Below, piece by piece: positions 49,701 through 58,479 of a DNA stretch of 64,000 bases. This stretch comes from Ovis canadensis (taxonomy: Eukaryota; Chordata; Mammalia; Artiodactyla; Bovidae). The stretch's first letter is position 1, and each line of letters starts with the position of its first letter. The notes beneath the pieces were generated by a model. It was not told where the DNA came from. It was given only the letters and a program-made list of their open reading frames with translations, and made no database searches. Position numbers and translations under genes: made by a program. The stretch covers positions 67,326,501-67,390,500 of the forward strand of contig NC_091263.1 of the NCBI RefSeq assembly GCF_042477335.2. The letters run 5' to 3'.

Positions 49701-50174
49701 GAGTAAAGAGAGGCCAGTGTGATCCTGAGCTCAGGCCCCAGAACAGCGCTTCCATGTCACAGGGCAGGCTCCTAGCTATGCCTCATTATCAGGGACAGCA
49801 CGGGCCTAATACAGCTCGTGTTAAGAACATGGCCTGGGAAGGTGCAAGTTTATTTGTCCAGGACCTGCAAGGAGGCCCTCCTGCTGCCTCTCTTATGCCG
49901 CCCTTACTCCCCTCCACAGAGTAACTCTGGCAATTCCCTGGTCTGCCAAATGGACAACACCTGGATTCAGATGGGGGTGGTGAGCTGGAGCTTTAGCTGC
50001 AACCGGCGCCACTTCCCGGGTATCTACACCAGCACCTCCTACTTCACTGACTGGATGAAGAAGCAGATCGGTGACGTGAAGTTCGTCAGCAGGGCCGGGC
50101 CTGCCTGCCTTAGCCCGGTCTTCCTCACTAGTTCCATCCTGCTGATCTCCTTGGGCTGCCTGTGGCTCCCGTGA
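28708..50174 (+). CDS. PRSS46: PRSS46, testis serine protease 46 (TESSP6-type), five exons
   Basis: Joining 28708-28789, 31643-31820, 32001-32257, 33019-33182 and 49920-50174 gives 311 residues. The first exon starts [20 protein letters not shown], matching the human PRSS46 N-terminus MACGPGDLQSLTSP (memory), and has no clear signal peptide. The body (CGQTNISC, then [16 protein letters not shown]) is the PRSS46 signature. His is in TAAHC, Asp in SQDLALLKL, Ser in SNSGNSLVC. Around Ser195, Gly193 is Ser, Asp194 is Asn, Gly197 is Asn and Pro198 is Ser, so the oxyanion hole and the activation salt bridge are altered. Asp189 is kept. Where IVGG is expected the sequence is K-NVNG. The C-terminus is hydrophobic. 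The last intron is 16.7 kb, full of transposons. No canonical poly(A) signal was found within 1.2 kb after the stop. Confidence 0.93.
28790..31642 (+). other. PRSS46 intron 1, no recognised gene
   Basis: A 2.85-kb intron of mostly unique sequence. The frames seen in it are short, overlap on both strands and match nothing I know. Confidence 0.55.
31643..31820 (+). CDS. PRSS46: PRSS46 exon 2 with catalytic His
   Basis: The acceptor is tttttcctaag and the donor AG|gtcagt. The exon encodes [19 protein letters not shown] through [10 protein letters not shown]. Phase 1 in, 2 out. Confidence 0.92.
32001..32257 (+). CDS. PRSS46: PRSS46 exon 3 with catalytic Asp
   Basis: The acceptor is gaccctgcag and the donor gtaagt. 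The exon encodes [20 protein letters not shown] through [12 protein letters not shown], with Asp in [17 protein letters not shown] replaces the usual WVTGWG. Confidence 0.93.
33019..33182 (+). CDS. PRSS46: PRSS46 exon 4
   Basis: The acceptor is ctctctctccag and the donor gtgagc, phase 0 out. The exon encodes [20 protein letters not shown] through SHLGMDTCQ. Asp189 lies in MDTCQ. Confidence 0.92.
33183..34764 (-). repeat. Old antisense L1 sequence (3' side) in PRSS46 intron 4
   Basis: From about 33400 the text ccaaattgctttccaaagtg, and from 34255 the stretch aattgaagtatagttgattt with ttccacatgtaagtgatatc, is L1 3' end in reverse. The part at 34240-34764 looks younger. At 33275-33345 there is a possible MIR fragment. 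Confidence 0.6.
34765..36475 (+). mobile_element. BovB LINE, plus strand, split by a SINE
   Basis: It begins gttaaagtgctgcactcaat and ends near gagcaactgaacaacaaca. It includes the RT stretch [20 protein letters not shown] (a frameshifted form of the YADD region) and [21 protein letters not shown] Bov-tA dimer at 35461-35770 interrupts it. Without the SINE it is about 1.4 kb. Confidence 0.93.
35461..35770 (-). repeat. Bov-tA-type SINE dimer inserted in BovB, with target-site duplication
   Basis: Two tRNA-like units in reverse (ends at ctttaccagctgagccacaa and ctttaccaactgagttatca). Flanking copies of GGAGAGTGAAA at 35452 and 35772 are the target-site duplication. Confidence 0.9.
36938..36954 (+). 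repeat. Poly(A) run of 17 flanked by CAGTGAC direct repeats
   Basis: CAGTGAC at 36931-36937 and again at 36955-36961 bracket an uninterrupted A17. This looks like a retroposition event that left only a tail and its target-site duplication. Confidence 0.6.
37580..37670 (-). repeat. CHR-type SINE fragment, antisense
   Basis: Contains gtgggatcttagttccagga, ccagggattgaacccatgcc and agtcttaaccactggacag. Short, inside L1. Confidence 0.7.
39418..39889. mobile_element. Probable solo LTR of an endogenous retrovirus (fossil)
   Basis: A 472-base segment unlike the L1 around it, beginning TGTCAGATTC and ending GACTGTCTCA. It holds gggaccagggaccaggcat, an internal AATAAA-type signal and ccttggggaccctggac near the end. 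This resembles ruminant ERV-class LTRs (BTLTR type). No internal retroviral genes are next to it and no clear target-site duplication was found. Confidence 0.45.
40328..40584 (-). repeat. CHR-type SINE, antisense, with target-site duplication
   Basis: It runs from ttatttatggctgtgttggt to ccactggaccaccagggaag. Near-identical ttttgccattt copies flank it (about 40316 and 40588). Confidence 0.85.
40785..41084 (-). repeat. CHR-type SINE, antisense, with target-site duplication
   Basis: It includes cacgggctttcattcgttgc, gcatgggctctaggcacaca and gaccaccagggaagttcc. ttcaaatacatt occurs on both sides (about 40718 and 41084). Confidence 0.87.
41466..41654 (-). repeat. CHR-type SINE, antisense, with target-site duplication
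   Basis: It includes ttggttgcactaggtcttag, gaattgaacccaggccccct and ccactggaccaccaaggaag. tattaccaactt flanks it (about 41438 and 41655). Confidence 0.87.
42961..43499. other. AT-rich intron DNA, partly L1-like
   Basis: The text ctgcactatacagtaggtcc then tcattagttatctactgag resembles an L1 3'-end fragment. Nothing coding. Confidence 0.4.
43500..43786 (-). repeat. CHR-type SINE, antisense
   Basis: It includes gtgctcgggcttgctctaga, gtggagcacaggctctaggc and ctgcaccaccagggaagtct. Many CpGs remain, so it is fairly young. Confidence 0.85.
43787..47008 (-). repeat. Eroded antisense L1 sequence in PRSS46 intron 4
   Basis: Phrases such as tcattattgactcactggtg (44412) and aagttgcctgtaaaaccaca (46113) are L1 ORF2 in reverse. 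The part at about 45100-46000 is less clearly L1 and may be unique. No gene seen. Confidence 0.5.
47009..47282 (-). repeat. Bov-A2 SINE (dimer), antisense, with target-site duplication
   Basis: A (GCT)n tract is followed by two similar units, each ending ggagtgg(g)ttgcca. Both sides carry CTGAAATGTGTTT (about 46996 and 47283). Confidence 0.9.
47283..48065 (-). repeat. Antisense L1 fragment
   Basis: Text such as acttggaattgcttgaatgt then gacattgtcacaatattttg is L1 ORF2 in reverse. A T11 run is at 47885-47895. Confidence 0.5.
48084..48695 (-). other. Unrecognised 203-codon open frame on the minus strand, in PRSS46 intron 4
   Basis: The frame is open without a stop and holds basic and Ser-rich text such as [20 protein letters not shown] and [20 protein letters not shown]. 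That composition looks protein-like and is unlike the L1 around it. Its apparent start is a TTG and a stop lies 18 codons further upstream. I do not recognise the family. It could be a processed pseudogene fragment or a chance frame. Confidence 0.2.
49048..49328 (-). repeat. Bov-A2 SINE (dimer), antisense, with target-site duplication
   Basis: Two similar units beginning tgctgctgccgcggctgcta, nearly the same structure as the copy at 47009. AAATCTTGGTTT flanks it (about 49037 and 49327). Confidence 0.9.
49920..50174 (+). CDS. PRSS46: PRSS46 exon 5 with active-site Ser and hydrophobic tail
   Basis: The acceptor is cccctccacag. The exon encodes [20 protein letters not shown] through a hydrophobic end ([17 protein letters not shown]) and TGA. 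Matches the mouse Prss46 C-terminus in length and pattern. Confidence 0.92.
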   Translation, partial: SNSGNSLVCQMDNTWIQMGVVSWSFSCNRRHFPGIYTSTSYFTDWMKKQIGDVKFVSRAGPACLSPVFLTSSILLISLGCLWLP

Positions 50175-51700
50175 ATGATGTTTCCTGGGCGTCCCTCCTG
50201 GATGCAGCTGCTTCCTCCCCTCTGTCTGTCTTGGAGACTGGAGGAGCATAGGACAGCAGGGCAAGTCCATGGGGGAGGGTTCCAGAGCCACTGTTTTTTC
50301 AATTGTTCAATGAAGATGCTCTTGAACTTTGTGTAACCGAAGCCATCCTCCTTTTTCTTGACTCTGGCCAGAGCCTCCCCACCGCCAAGAGGCTTGGCTG
50401 TCTTCTCAAGGGGAGCCTCCCTGATAGCCTTCCTTGTACTTGCACTCATCCTGTTATCCTCTCTGGGCTACCCTCTTCTACCAATATGAAGCTGGGCTCT
50501 GTGATCCCCACTCTCTGCTTAGTAATCCCAGCACTCCAGCAGTCCCCAGGTCCCCATGGCCATGCCCTGGGTCTCTGACTACAGTTTCCCCTCAGTTCCT
50601 TACTATGAGGGTTGTCTTCTTTCCAGGAAACTCAAAATGACCAGACCTGCACTTGTGGATTCTGTTCCAGAACTTGTGGGCCTCTCCTAAGCCCTCATAT
50701 CACCCTAAGAGTCTACAGAGCTTGACCAGTTCCTCCTCCCTCCCTGGCAGGAATGAGTGATGATGGGGGGCAGGGAGGGGCAAGGCAGAGTGCCTGCTTA
50801 GGTGACGGTGGGGGGTGACTGCACCCTAAGCTCCTGAGCTGCCTTAGTGACATCTGTCATACTCTGGAGAGGAAGAACAGGCCCAAGCTAGCCAGGCTGA
50901 GAGGGCAGAGCCCTACCACTTCTGTGGGGGGTAGCATGGGAGCCCATCAGGCCTGGTGGGCCTCAGGTTCACAGTGGCCGCTATCCTTGCCCTTGGGCTC
51001 CACAGCATAGTAGGTGTGGTTTGCTGGAGACTGGAGTACTTAATGGCCAGCCCTATTGTCTGTCCCAAGAGAGCAGGCCTTGGCAAAAGTTAAATTGTTC
51101 TAGTCTGATTTAACTTTCACCTTTTATTGGGCCAGAATTTCCCAACAGCTTTGAATGAAAACTCATAGGATTTCCTCAGACTACCTTTTAACTGTATTAT
51201 CCATCTGTGTCACTGAGCCATCAAAACGCTCCCCGACTTCCAGTGTACCAGGAAGAGCCCACTGGTTACCATCACTCTTTTACTGTCTGTGGAAACCTCA
51301 CCTGTGCCATCTTTCTAAGCGGATGGATCTGTAAGGGAGGGGCATTTGCTGAATGGAAGTTGAGGGTGGGGGGTGGGGAACAATGCTTAAAACTATGCAC
51401 TCTTGAAAAATCGTTATTGAAAACATTTCAATCTGCTTAATTTCAGTACCCTGGGGCAAGGCCCCACTGTAGTTACCAGACTGGAGGGCAGATGGGACTG
51501 CTTGCAACTCCCGGATGCCAGCCCCAGGGGTTGGGCCTTCATCTCACCTGGTAGGGATGGAAGTGGGCTGCCAGAGAAGGAGGTGCAGAAACTGGCCGAG
51601 GTGAGGTTAAGGGACTCCAGGAAACTGCTTGGCCAGACCGCCTGGGAGCGACGTCCTCCCAGGAGGGCAGAGGCGTGGCCAGAAGCCAGGCAGTCCTGAG
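50175..51700 (+). other. PRSS46 3' UTR and intergenic spacer, no gene recognised
   Basis: No AATAAA or ATTAAA was found. Moderately GC-rich unique sequence with no recognised repeat. The last part merges into the CpG-rich PRSS50 start. Confidence 0.5.
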
Positions 51701-52060
51701 CCACCTGCAAGCCAGAGGGCGACTGGGACACCAGAAGCACCACGGCAGGGGGCCACTGGGGGGCGCCCGCAAGGCCGCGGATGCCCGCGCCCACCGCACC
51801 ACAGAAAGCCGTCACCGGCCGCCAATGGGGGGCGCCTTCGTGGGGCGGTCCCGGGAGCGCTGTAGCGAGAAGAGCGCCGCGGCGCAGTCGATGTTTCCAG
51901 CAGATGGAGTTTCGGTGTGAGCCGCCGGCCCGCAGGCGCGGCCCCCCGCGCCCTGGGACGTCCACCCTGGCCCTGGCCCTCGCCTCCGCCGGGCTCCTGC
52001 TGGTGCTGCCTTGGCCCCTGGGTGAGGCCCGCTCCCTCCCCTCCCCCGACCCCCTCAGAT
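51701..52060 (+). promoter_or_regulatory. PRSS50: CpG-rich 5' region of PRSS50
   Basis: Dense CpG (for example gccgcggatgcccgcgccca) covers the sequence before and across exon 1. It looks like a CpG island promoter. No TATA box was seen near the ATG. Confidence 0.55.
51904..52021 (+). CDS. PRSS50: PRSS50 exon 1 (signal peptide)
   Basis: The ATG at 51904 opens [20 protein letters not shown] and a hydrophobic Leu/Ala stretch. The donor is G|gtgagg, phase 1. This start gives the length shared with human. Confidence 0.88.
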
Positions 52061-55000
52061 CTGGCCTCCACTTCAGATTCTCTGCCTCCTTCCACAGGTT
52101 GCTTGAGCGCTGGCGACGCGCTGGGGGCACTGTCCACGGATGTCCCCGCCGACCTTGATGCCCCATGTGCCCCCAGTGCCACCTGTCCCTCGGGCAGACG
52201 TCGCTTCCCCCGGCAGGTCACTGGTGGTAGCCAGCCGCCCAGTGTCTCGCAGTACGCTCCTTCTAAAGCCTCCGACAGCGAGTTCCTTCCCCGTGAGTAC
52301 TGTGGCCTCCATGTACTCACATGGAGGTGCCCAAGCAGCCTTGAGGACTTTAAGGGACAGAGGAAGAGGGGGCAGGGAGAGTGAGAAGAGCCCTTCCTTT
52401 CACTAGCGCCTACTGAGCACCTGTTGGCGGGACCTCCCGCGCTGTTGAGGTAGGAGGTAAGGAAGGCCGGGGAAGCCTGGGGTGTGCTGTACATCCTGCC
52501 TTCCTGAATGGCCGGTGGGGACAGCGTCTCTCCATCGGGCCCAGGCCCTGATCCAAGCTCCCCGCCAAGGCCTCCGCGGGTCTCCAGCACCACTTTCAGG
52601 GAGCCTTCCCTTGTGTCTTTGGGGGCACATCCATACGTGTTCTCTCTAGCAGTGCCTTCCAGGCTGGCTGAAGTAAGACCCACATGAGGAATACTTCTCA
52701 TCCTGGAACTCTTTGCTCAGAACTTCAGTGGCATAGGAAGCCTCACGCTGAGGACCCCGCAGCACTCTGCGGTGCATGCTGCCGTTCCCTCTCTTGTGTT
52801 AGCCTTTACAGCTGCTGGTGATGGCCTACTTACATTGATCTCACAATCTACTAGTCCATTTGGAACACCTAGGAGTGGGTCTGCTGTGGTGTTGGATGCG
52901 TCTCTTCAGTTGAAAGAATTTTTCCGTAAAAGCTTTTCCAAAGTGGCTGCACCCGCTGACATTCCCTCAAGCAGTGAGTGAGAAGTCTGGGGCTGTGATC
53001 CTCACCAACTCCTAGCACCAGGGACATTTAGTTTCGCCTGGCAGGTGACGGTGAGCAGAACGTCACTGTGATTTACGTCCACGCTCCCCTGAGGACTAAT
53101 GGGGCTGAAGAGCTGCGTTCATTGCTGTTGGGTTTCATCCTCAGATGTGTGTGCATTCGGGCACAGTGCTCATTCTTCTCTTAGGCCATCTGCCTTTCTC
53201 TCACTGAATCACAGGAGGAGGGTCCTAGAGAAGGAGGGAAGGCTCTTTTTGGTTGAAGTAGGAGAACCAGATGAAAACACAGATGAATTTGTGAAAGGCC
53301 TAGCCTAGCCAGAGCTGAGGCCTGCTTGACCAAGACAAAGGAGCCAGTGATGCCCAGACTGGTCAGCCCTGGGACCTGACGTGAGGGATGCCTGGGGGGT
53401 GCTGAGGCCCTTCTATGCCTGGAGACCCCAATCCTCATGTGAACAGCACCATTATTTGATGACCAATGAAGAAGGAGAATCGTTGGATGGGTGCAGGCCA
53501 GCTAGAGTGGTGGGAGATCAGGCTAAGGAGAGGGAGAGGGAGAGCTGTGAGATGCAGCTGGAAAGGTCCACTCCTTATCAAGCTCCTTGCACTTTCCTCC
53601 TCAGCCTGCGGCTTCTCCTATGAACGGGACCCCACCCTCAGGGATCCGGAGTCCATGGCTCGACGGTGGCCGTGGATGGTCAGTGTGCGGGCCAATGGCA
53701 CACACATCTGTGCAGGAACCCTCATTGCGTCCGAGTGGGTGCTGACTGCAGCCCACTGCACGACCGAGTGAGTCGGGGCTTAGACGGGTGGAAAGTCATG
53801 TGGAGCCACCGGGCCCTCAGTCATTCTGCCAGCTGGCCCATCAGTGGCAGAACCCCATAATCCCAGCCTCACTCCAGCTCCCAGCAGGGTGGAGCTGAGT
53901 CCTGTACATTCCTTCCTAGGAACTAGAGGCTTGCTCCCCTCATCTGATCCCCTAGTCCTGGGCAGTCATTCCACAAATAGGAAACGAAGACTTGCAAACC
54001 TCTGTCTAGGTCTCCTTCCTCCTGTGCACAGAAGGAAGATTCTAATTCTTCTGTTCCATACCCTTTGTTTCACTTATTCCTTCAACCAGTAGCCTTGACA
54101 GTCTTTGAAGCACCCTGGCCTGGGCACTGGTAGCAGAAGAGGGCTGCAGCACTCCTCTCATGTTGCTGGGGAAGACAGACAAGAATATAGATACTCACAG
54201 TCTGGTCAGTGTGGGCACAAGAGAGCAGGCATGCCCATGTTCTGGAGCCAGGGGGAGACCCAAGGGTCACATCTGGCTGTGAGGCCTGGCCAGAGGAGAA
54301 GTGAATTCCACACCTATGGGACACACTGAGAAAGAAAGCTAGAGGGAGGGTTGGATGATTGCACAAGATCTCTGTCACCTCTGGGACTGAGCTTGGGTTA
54401 CTGGACAGAGTCTAGAGTTTGCAACCAGAGAAAGCTGGCTCCACATCCCAGCTCCAGCACTTGCTAGCTGTGTAGCCTTGAGTCGGTTGCTCGAGTCATA
54501 GTTTCCCTCTCCATAAACTGAAGGGTTGTTGTCAGGACTGACCGCAGTGTCTGTGTGCAGGACCCCATTCATATCTGCCCTGAGGAGTGGGCTCGGGGAC
54601 TCAAAGCAGGTGGGTGGCTTGCCTGGATTTGCTCAGAGTACAACAGTGCAGTGGAGTTTAGGGGGGTACAGGCTGGTGTGGGGTTCCTGGGACTAATGGA
54701 GGACTCCCCTTGCCCTTCCCCAGGAGTGACATTACCTATTCAGTACGGGCGGGGAGTCCGTGGATTGACCAGATAACAAAGACTACCATCGACACCCTGG
54801 CAAAAGAGGTCATCGTGCACAGCCGTTATCGAGCCAGTCGGTACTGGTCCTGGGTTGGCCGGGCCAACGACATTGCCCTCCTCAACCTGGAGCGGCCGCT
54901 CCAGTACAGCAAGTATGTCTGGCCCATCTGCCTGCCTGGCTTGGACTATTCGGTGAAGGACTACTCGCTCTGCACTGTGACAGGCTGGGGACTCCCCAGG

Positions 55001-57197
55001 GTTGGTGGTGAGTCGGAACCGTCCTACCCCCAGCAGGGTGGATGGTGCGGGATAGAACCTGGGTGCAGGCCAGGGTCTACCATGGACAGGTATTTCTGCG
55101 ACACTTTCCCCAGGGAGCCCACCATCCCACTCCTGTCAGATTCTTATCTCTTTTTCCCTTTGAGGGCTTCAGCAGTGAATGTATCTAGGGGACCCAGATT
55201 GCCCTTGAAACCCTCAGGCCCAAGTCAGGGTGTGTAAACAGGCTGTACTTGAAGGCATAGTGGGCACAGAGTGATATCTTGCTGTCTACACACAGTCCCA
55301 GGGTATCCATGTTTGAAGCAGAACAGGCAAGGTGAGAGGACAAGGGGTCTGTGTCTGTAATAGGCTCCCCAGAAGACCCATGTGTCTGGCTAAGGGCAGT
55401 CTGCATCCAGAAGCTGGGAGTCACTGAGGGTTCCCTCGTGTCTCCCCCTACCCCAGCAGTGGCCCTCAATCCCTTATCATCCCAGTTTAGGAGCCCAGCG
55501 AGCAGGAGTCATCCAAGGACCCATTTCCTTAGGAGCCCAGGAATGTCCATCCTCTTCGGGGAACCCCTGTCCCTTTCCCACAAGAGAAGTGTTCTTCCCT
55601 GTGGCCTCCAAGGGCCATCCAAGGACCCATTTCCTTAGGAGCCCAGGAATGTCCATCCTCTTCGGGGAACCCCTGTCCCTTTCCCACAAGAGAAGTGTTC
55701 TTCCCTGTGGCCTCACAGAGCCAGCATGCCTGAAAGCACTCAGGATCTCCAACCCGGGTGGGGTGGCTTTTTGTCATCCCTGCCATGGCCTGTCTGGTGA
55801 ATAGTTGGAAATAGTTGGAAGTCACCTGTTCCCCAGAAGCTCAGACTTAGGGACAAACACACACTTGTGAGAGTCAGGAGGGGAGTGAGGAGTGCCTGGA
55901 ACCACAGAGGCAAGTCTAGGGAAGCTCAGGGGAGGAAGAGGCTTTTGGGGAAAGCATGAAGAAAAGGCAGGATCTTGGACCTCAGATAGACTTGGTAGGC
56001 TTTGTGGATAGACGGAATGCAAAAGCCAAGATGCCAAGATCAGAATGGACTTGATGAATTGGACTCTGCCAGACGTGAGATCAGGTCCAGCAAAGCCAGG
56101 TCTTGGGTAAACTGCTCCAGGGTCTCTATATTGAGGGGCCTTTGGGAAGCGTCAGCTGGAGTGGTAGGTGGGCTAATCCTGGAGAGATCTCCAGGGCTGC
56201 TGTGTGGCAAGGAGACGAGGCTAGAGGAGTGGCAAGGAACAGAGGGAGGATGGGCATGAGGCCAGTGGCTGCGGGCAGGAGCTAAACCGTCAAGCCTGAA
56301 TGGGGACCCCTGTCCCACAGGTGAATGGCCCCAATTTCGAACCATCCAGGAGAAGGAAGTCACCATCCTGAACAGCACAGAGTGTGACAGCCTCTACCAC
56401 AGGTTCTCCAAAATCCCCTCTCTGATTCAGATCATCAACTCCCAGATGATTTGTGCAAAGGACGTCGACAGGGAAAAATTCTGCTACGTGAGCATCTCTT
56501 GCCCTTGCTCATTCACCTCCAAGGGCACCTGGCCAGAATAGGGGTGAGGGGCACAGCACAGGCAGGACGTGTGGGGAGGAGAGAGGGGCCAGGGATGAGC
56601 AGGGGTAAGTGAGGAGGAAGATGAAGGAGGGGAAATTTGACAGGGAATGGAGATGCGGGGGAATGAGATGAGAGTTGGGGAGAGAGAGATGGGGAGTGGG
56701 GATAGAGGGTGGAGATGAGGGAGGAGGATGGGAAGGGTGGGAAGATGGAAGGTGGATGTTAACGAGATGGGGGATGGAGAGAGATGGAAGGTGGAGCCTT
56801 ATAAGGAAGGTCTCCTGGGTCAGGACTTCAAAGGTACCTCTCAGCTATGAGACACTTGGAGACTGCGCAGAAGGTTTGGTGAGGGCACCCTGCTTGTTCC
56901 TGAGCTGGATCAAGTCTCCCTTGGACCACATGTGGCCTCTCTTTTGTTCCCCACCCCTCCCCACAGGAGATAAGTGGTGAGCCCTTGGCCTGTCCTGTGC
57001 AGAACGTATGGCATCTGGTGGGAGTGGTGAGCTGGGGCCCAGGCTGCAAGAAGAGCGAGGCTCCGCCTATCTACGTCCACATCTCCTCCTACCAACAGTG
57101 GATCTGGGACCGCGTCAGCGGGCAGACTCTGCCAGCCCCTTCCTGGGCCCTGCTCCTGGCACTCCTGATGCTCCTCAGCTTTCTTGCTGCCCTCTGA
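51904..57197 (+). CDS. PRSS50: PRSS50 (testis-specific protease-like protein 50, TSP50), six exons
   Basis: Joining 51904-52021, 52098-52292, 53605-53767, 54724-55007, 56321-56487 and 56967-57197 gives 385 residues, the same length as human PRSS50 (memory). The order is signal peptide ([19 protein letters not shown]), a Cys-containing propeptide exon, then [20 protein letters not shown] and [17 protein letters not shown]. The triad is [15 protein letters not shown] and EISGEPLAC. The nucleophile position is Ser (AGT), whereas the human protein has Thr. Gly193 is Glu, Asp194 is Ile, Gly197 is Glu and residue 189 is Lys, so substrate binding and oxyanion support are unlike trypsin. No IVGG activation site is visible. 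The C-terminus ([15 protein letters not shown]) is a GPI-type signal. Tail to tail with TMIE. Confidence 0.97.
52098..52292 (+). CDS. PRSS50: PRSS50 exon 2 (propeptide)
   Basis: The acceptor is ccttccacag and the donor gtgagt. The exon encodes [20 protein letters not shown], a Cys pair region and a Ser/Pro/Gln-rich part. It has no counterpart of this size in PRSS45 or PRSS46. Confidence 0.88.
53605..53767 (+). CDS. PRSS50: PRSS50 exon 3 with catalytic His
   Basis: The acceptor is ttcctcctcag and the donor gtgagt, phase 2 out. The exon encodes [20 protein letters not shown] through VLTAAHCTT. Confidence 0.95.
54400..54545 (+). repeat. MIR SINE in a PRSS50 intron
   Basis: The order gcacttgctagctgtgtagc, cttgagtcggttgctcgagt, tttccctctccataaactga, gggttgttgtcaggactgac follows the MIR core and 3' part. 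Confidence 0.7.
54724..55007 (+). CDS. PRSS50: PRSS50 exon 4 with catalytic Asp
   Basis: The acceptor is cttccccag and the donor gtgagt. The exon encodes [19 protein letters not shown] through [12 protein letters not shown], with Asp in [14 protein letters not shown]. Confidence 0.95.
55511..55714 (+). repeat. Two-copy tandem duplication, 106-base period, in PRSS50 intron 4
   Basis: Bases 55511-55608 and 55617-55714 read the same by eye (both start atccaaggacccatttcctt). A partial third match (ttaggagcccag) is at about 55485. Intronic. Confidence 0.92.
56321..56487 (+). CDS. PRSS50: PRSS50 exon 5
   Basis: The acceptor is tgtcccacag and the donor gtgagc, phase 0 out. The exon encodes [20 protein letters not shown] through [12 protein letters not shown]. 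Lys189 is in EKFCY. Confidence 0.95.
56575..56800 (+). repeat. Purine-rich (GA/GGA) tract in PRSS50 intron 5
   Basis: About 225 bases almost free of C and poor in T, with irregular ggagatgagg, gatggaaggtgg and gagagagat units. A degenerate minisatellite. Confidence 0.8.
56967..57197 (+). CDS. PRSS50: PRSS50 exon 6 with nucleophile-position Ser and GPI-type tail
   Basis: The acceptor is ccccacag. The exon encodes [20 protein letters not shown] through [10 protein letters not shown], a hydrophobic tail and TGA. Confidence 0.95.
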   Translation, partial: EISGEPLACPVQNVWHLVGVVSWGPGCKKSEAPPIYVHISSYQQWIWDRVSGQTLPAPSWALLLALLMLLSFLAAL

Positions 57198-57314
57198 CAC
57201 TCGTGCTGTCCCTGGGCACGCCCTCTCTTGCCCAGGCCCCTCCTCACCCTCTTGTCTAGAATGCTGCAGGTGCAGTTCTCAGCCCTCACAGGCAGGGCAG
57301 AGACTAGATGTTCA

Positions 57315-57320
57315 ATTAAA
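57315..57320 (+). other. PRSS50: Poly(A) signal (ATTAAA) of PRSS50
   Basis: ATTAAA lies 118 bases after the stop and is followed by tggttctctt, a plausible T- and GT-rich downstream element. The spacer from here to about 58480 shows no gene. Confidence 0.6.
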
Positions 57321-58479
57321 TGGTTCTCTTCCCCATGCCTCCTCCTTCCTGGGCCTGCTGCAGTGGGAGATGAGAGAACAGGGAAGGGGTGGGATAGGTG
57401 GCTCCCAGCAGTTGACACTGCAAAGTGCAGAGCCCCAGCTCCATCCACGAGCTCGGGGTGGCTCCCGCAGAAGGTGGGGGGAATGTGTGGGGATCATACT
57501 GGGGTCAGATGATTCAGGGCCTAGAATGTACTGCCCAGGCTGACGCTGGGGCTGCCAGGACCCAGTGTGAGGCTGGGCCTCAGGGTGCAGCTCTGGGCTG
57601 CAGAGGTGAGTGTGTTCTCGGCTTTGGCTCATCTTCTCACCTGTGGCTGGAACATACTCTGTCATTGCCCTGAAGCACTGTAGTAAACTTTGACCTTCCA
57701 ACCCTGTCCCCTGCCTGGACTTGGGGCAGACGCCCACTGGGATCAGACATTATCCCCACGATCAGCAGATATGCCTGTCCTTAAATGGCTAGTGGAGACG
57801 CAAGTCAGAGGTCAGGGAGGCAGCTGGTGGGGGAGATGTGGCCGGGGCCCGGACTTACCCCAGGCATTAGCAGCTGCTTCTCTGACTTCTAGTGGCCCCC
57901 GCTCCCCTGGGCCTCTGCTGCCCAGCCAACAGAAGGGTTCTGGCTTGTATCGGTAGAATGGTCTTTGCCAAAATCGTATGTATGAGAAGCCCACAGGCTG
58001 GACCCCTGGGCAGAGCCAGGGTTTCCACTTGGTGGCGCAGTGAGTACTCAGCTTCCACAGCAGGGCCTTCTGTAATCTCTGCCCCACCCCCCGGGCTGTG
58101 GCTCTAAGACCCTGTGCTCCTTCCTCCATGTCAGCCTGGTTCTCTCGCCTCATGTAATAATGATTTGTGTCCAGGCTGGAATCCAGGCTTGACTCCTCTG
58201 TGTCTCAAGCACCCATCTATTGACACCAGGAAGTGGAGCAGAGCAAGCAGCTTCCTTCTTGGTCCTGACGCCCTGCCTCAGGGCTGAGCCCCACTGGCCA
58301 CAGCTGACCCTCTGTCCCTCGGCCCACCACCTCTTCCTTCAGCTCATCTGAATTCAGAACGGGAGAAAAGTCAGGAAAGGGAACGACTGCCTGGCCTTCA
58401 CCGCCTATCACTGATCACTGCATCGCCCTCCACTAAATGCTTCAGGGACGGGGTACCTGAGTGGTCATCTCAGGTCGCT

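Noticed and set aside
51607-52701. 364-codon minus-strand frame across the PRSS50 start
   Set aside because: It is antisense to a CpG-rich exon and intron; GC-rich DNA gives long chance frames. Composition is Gly/Arg/Pro-rich with no known domain.
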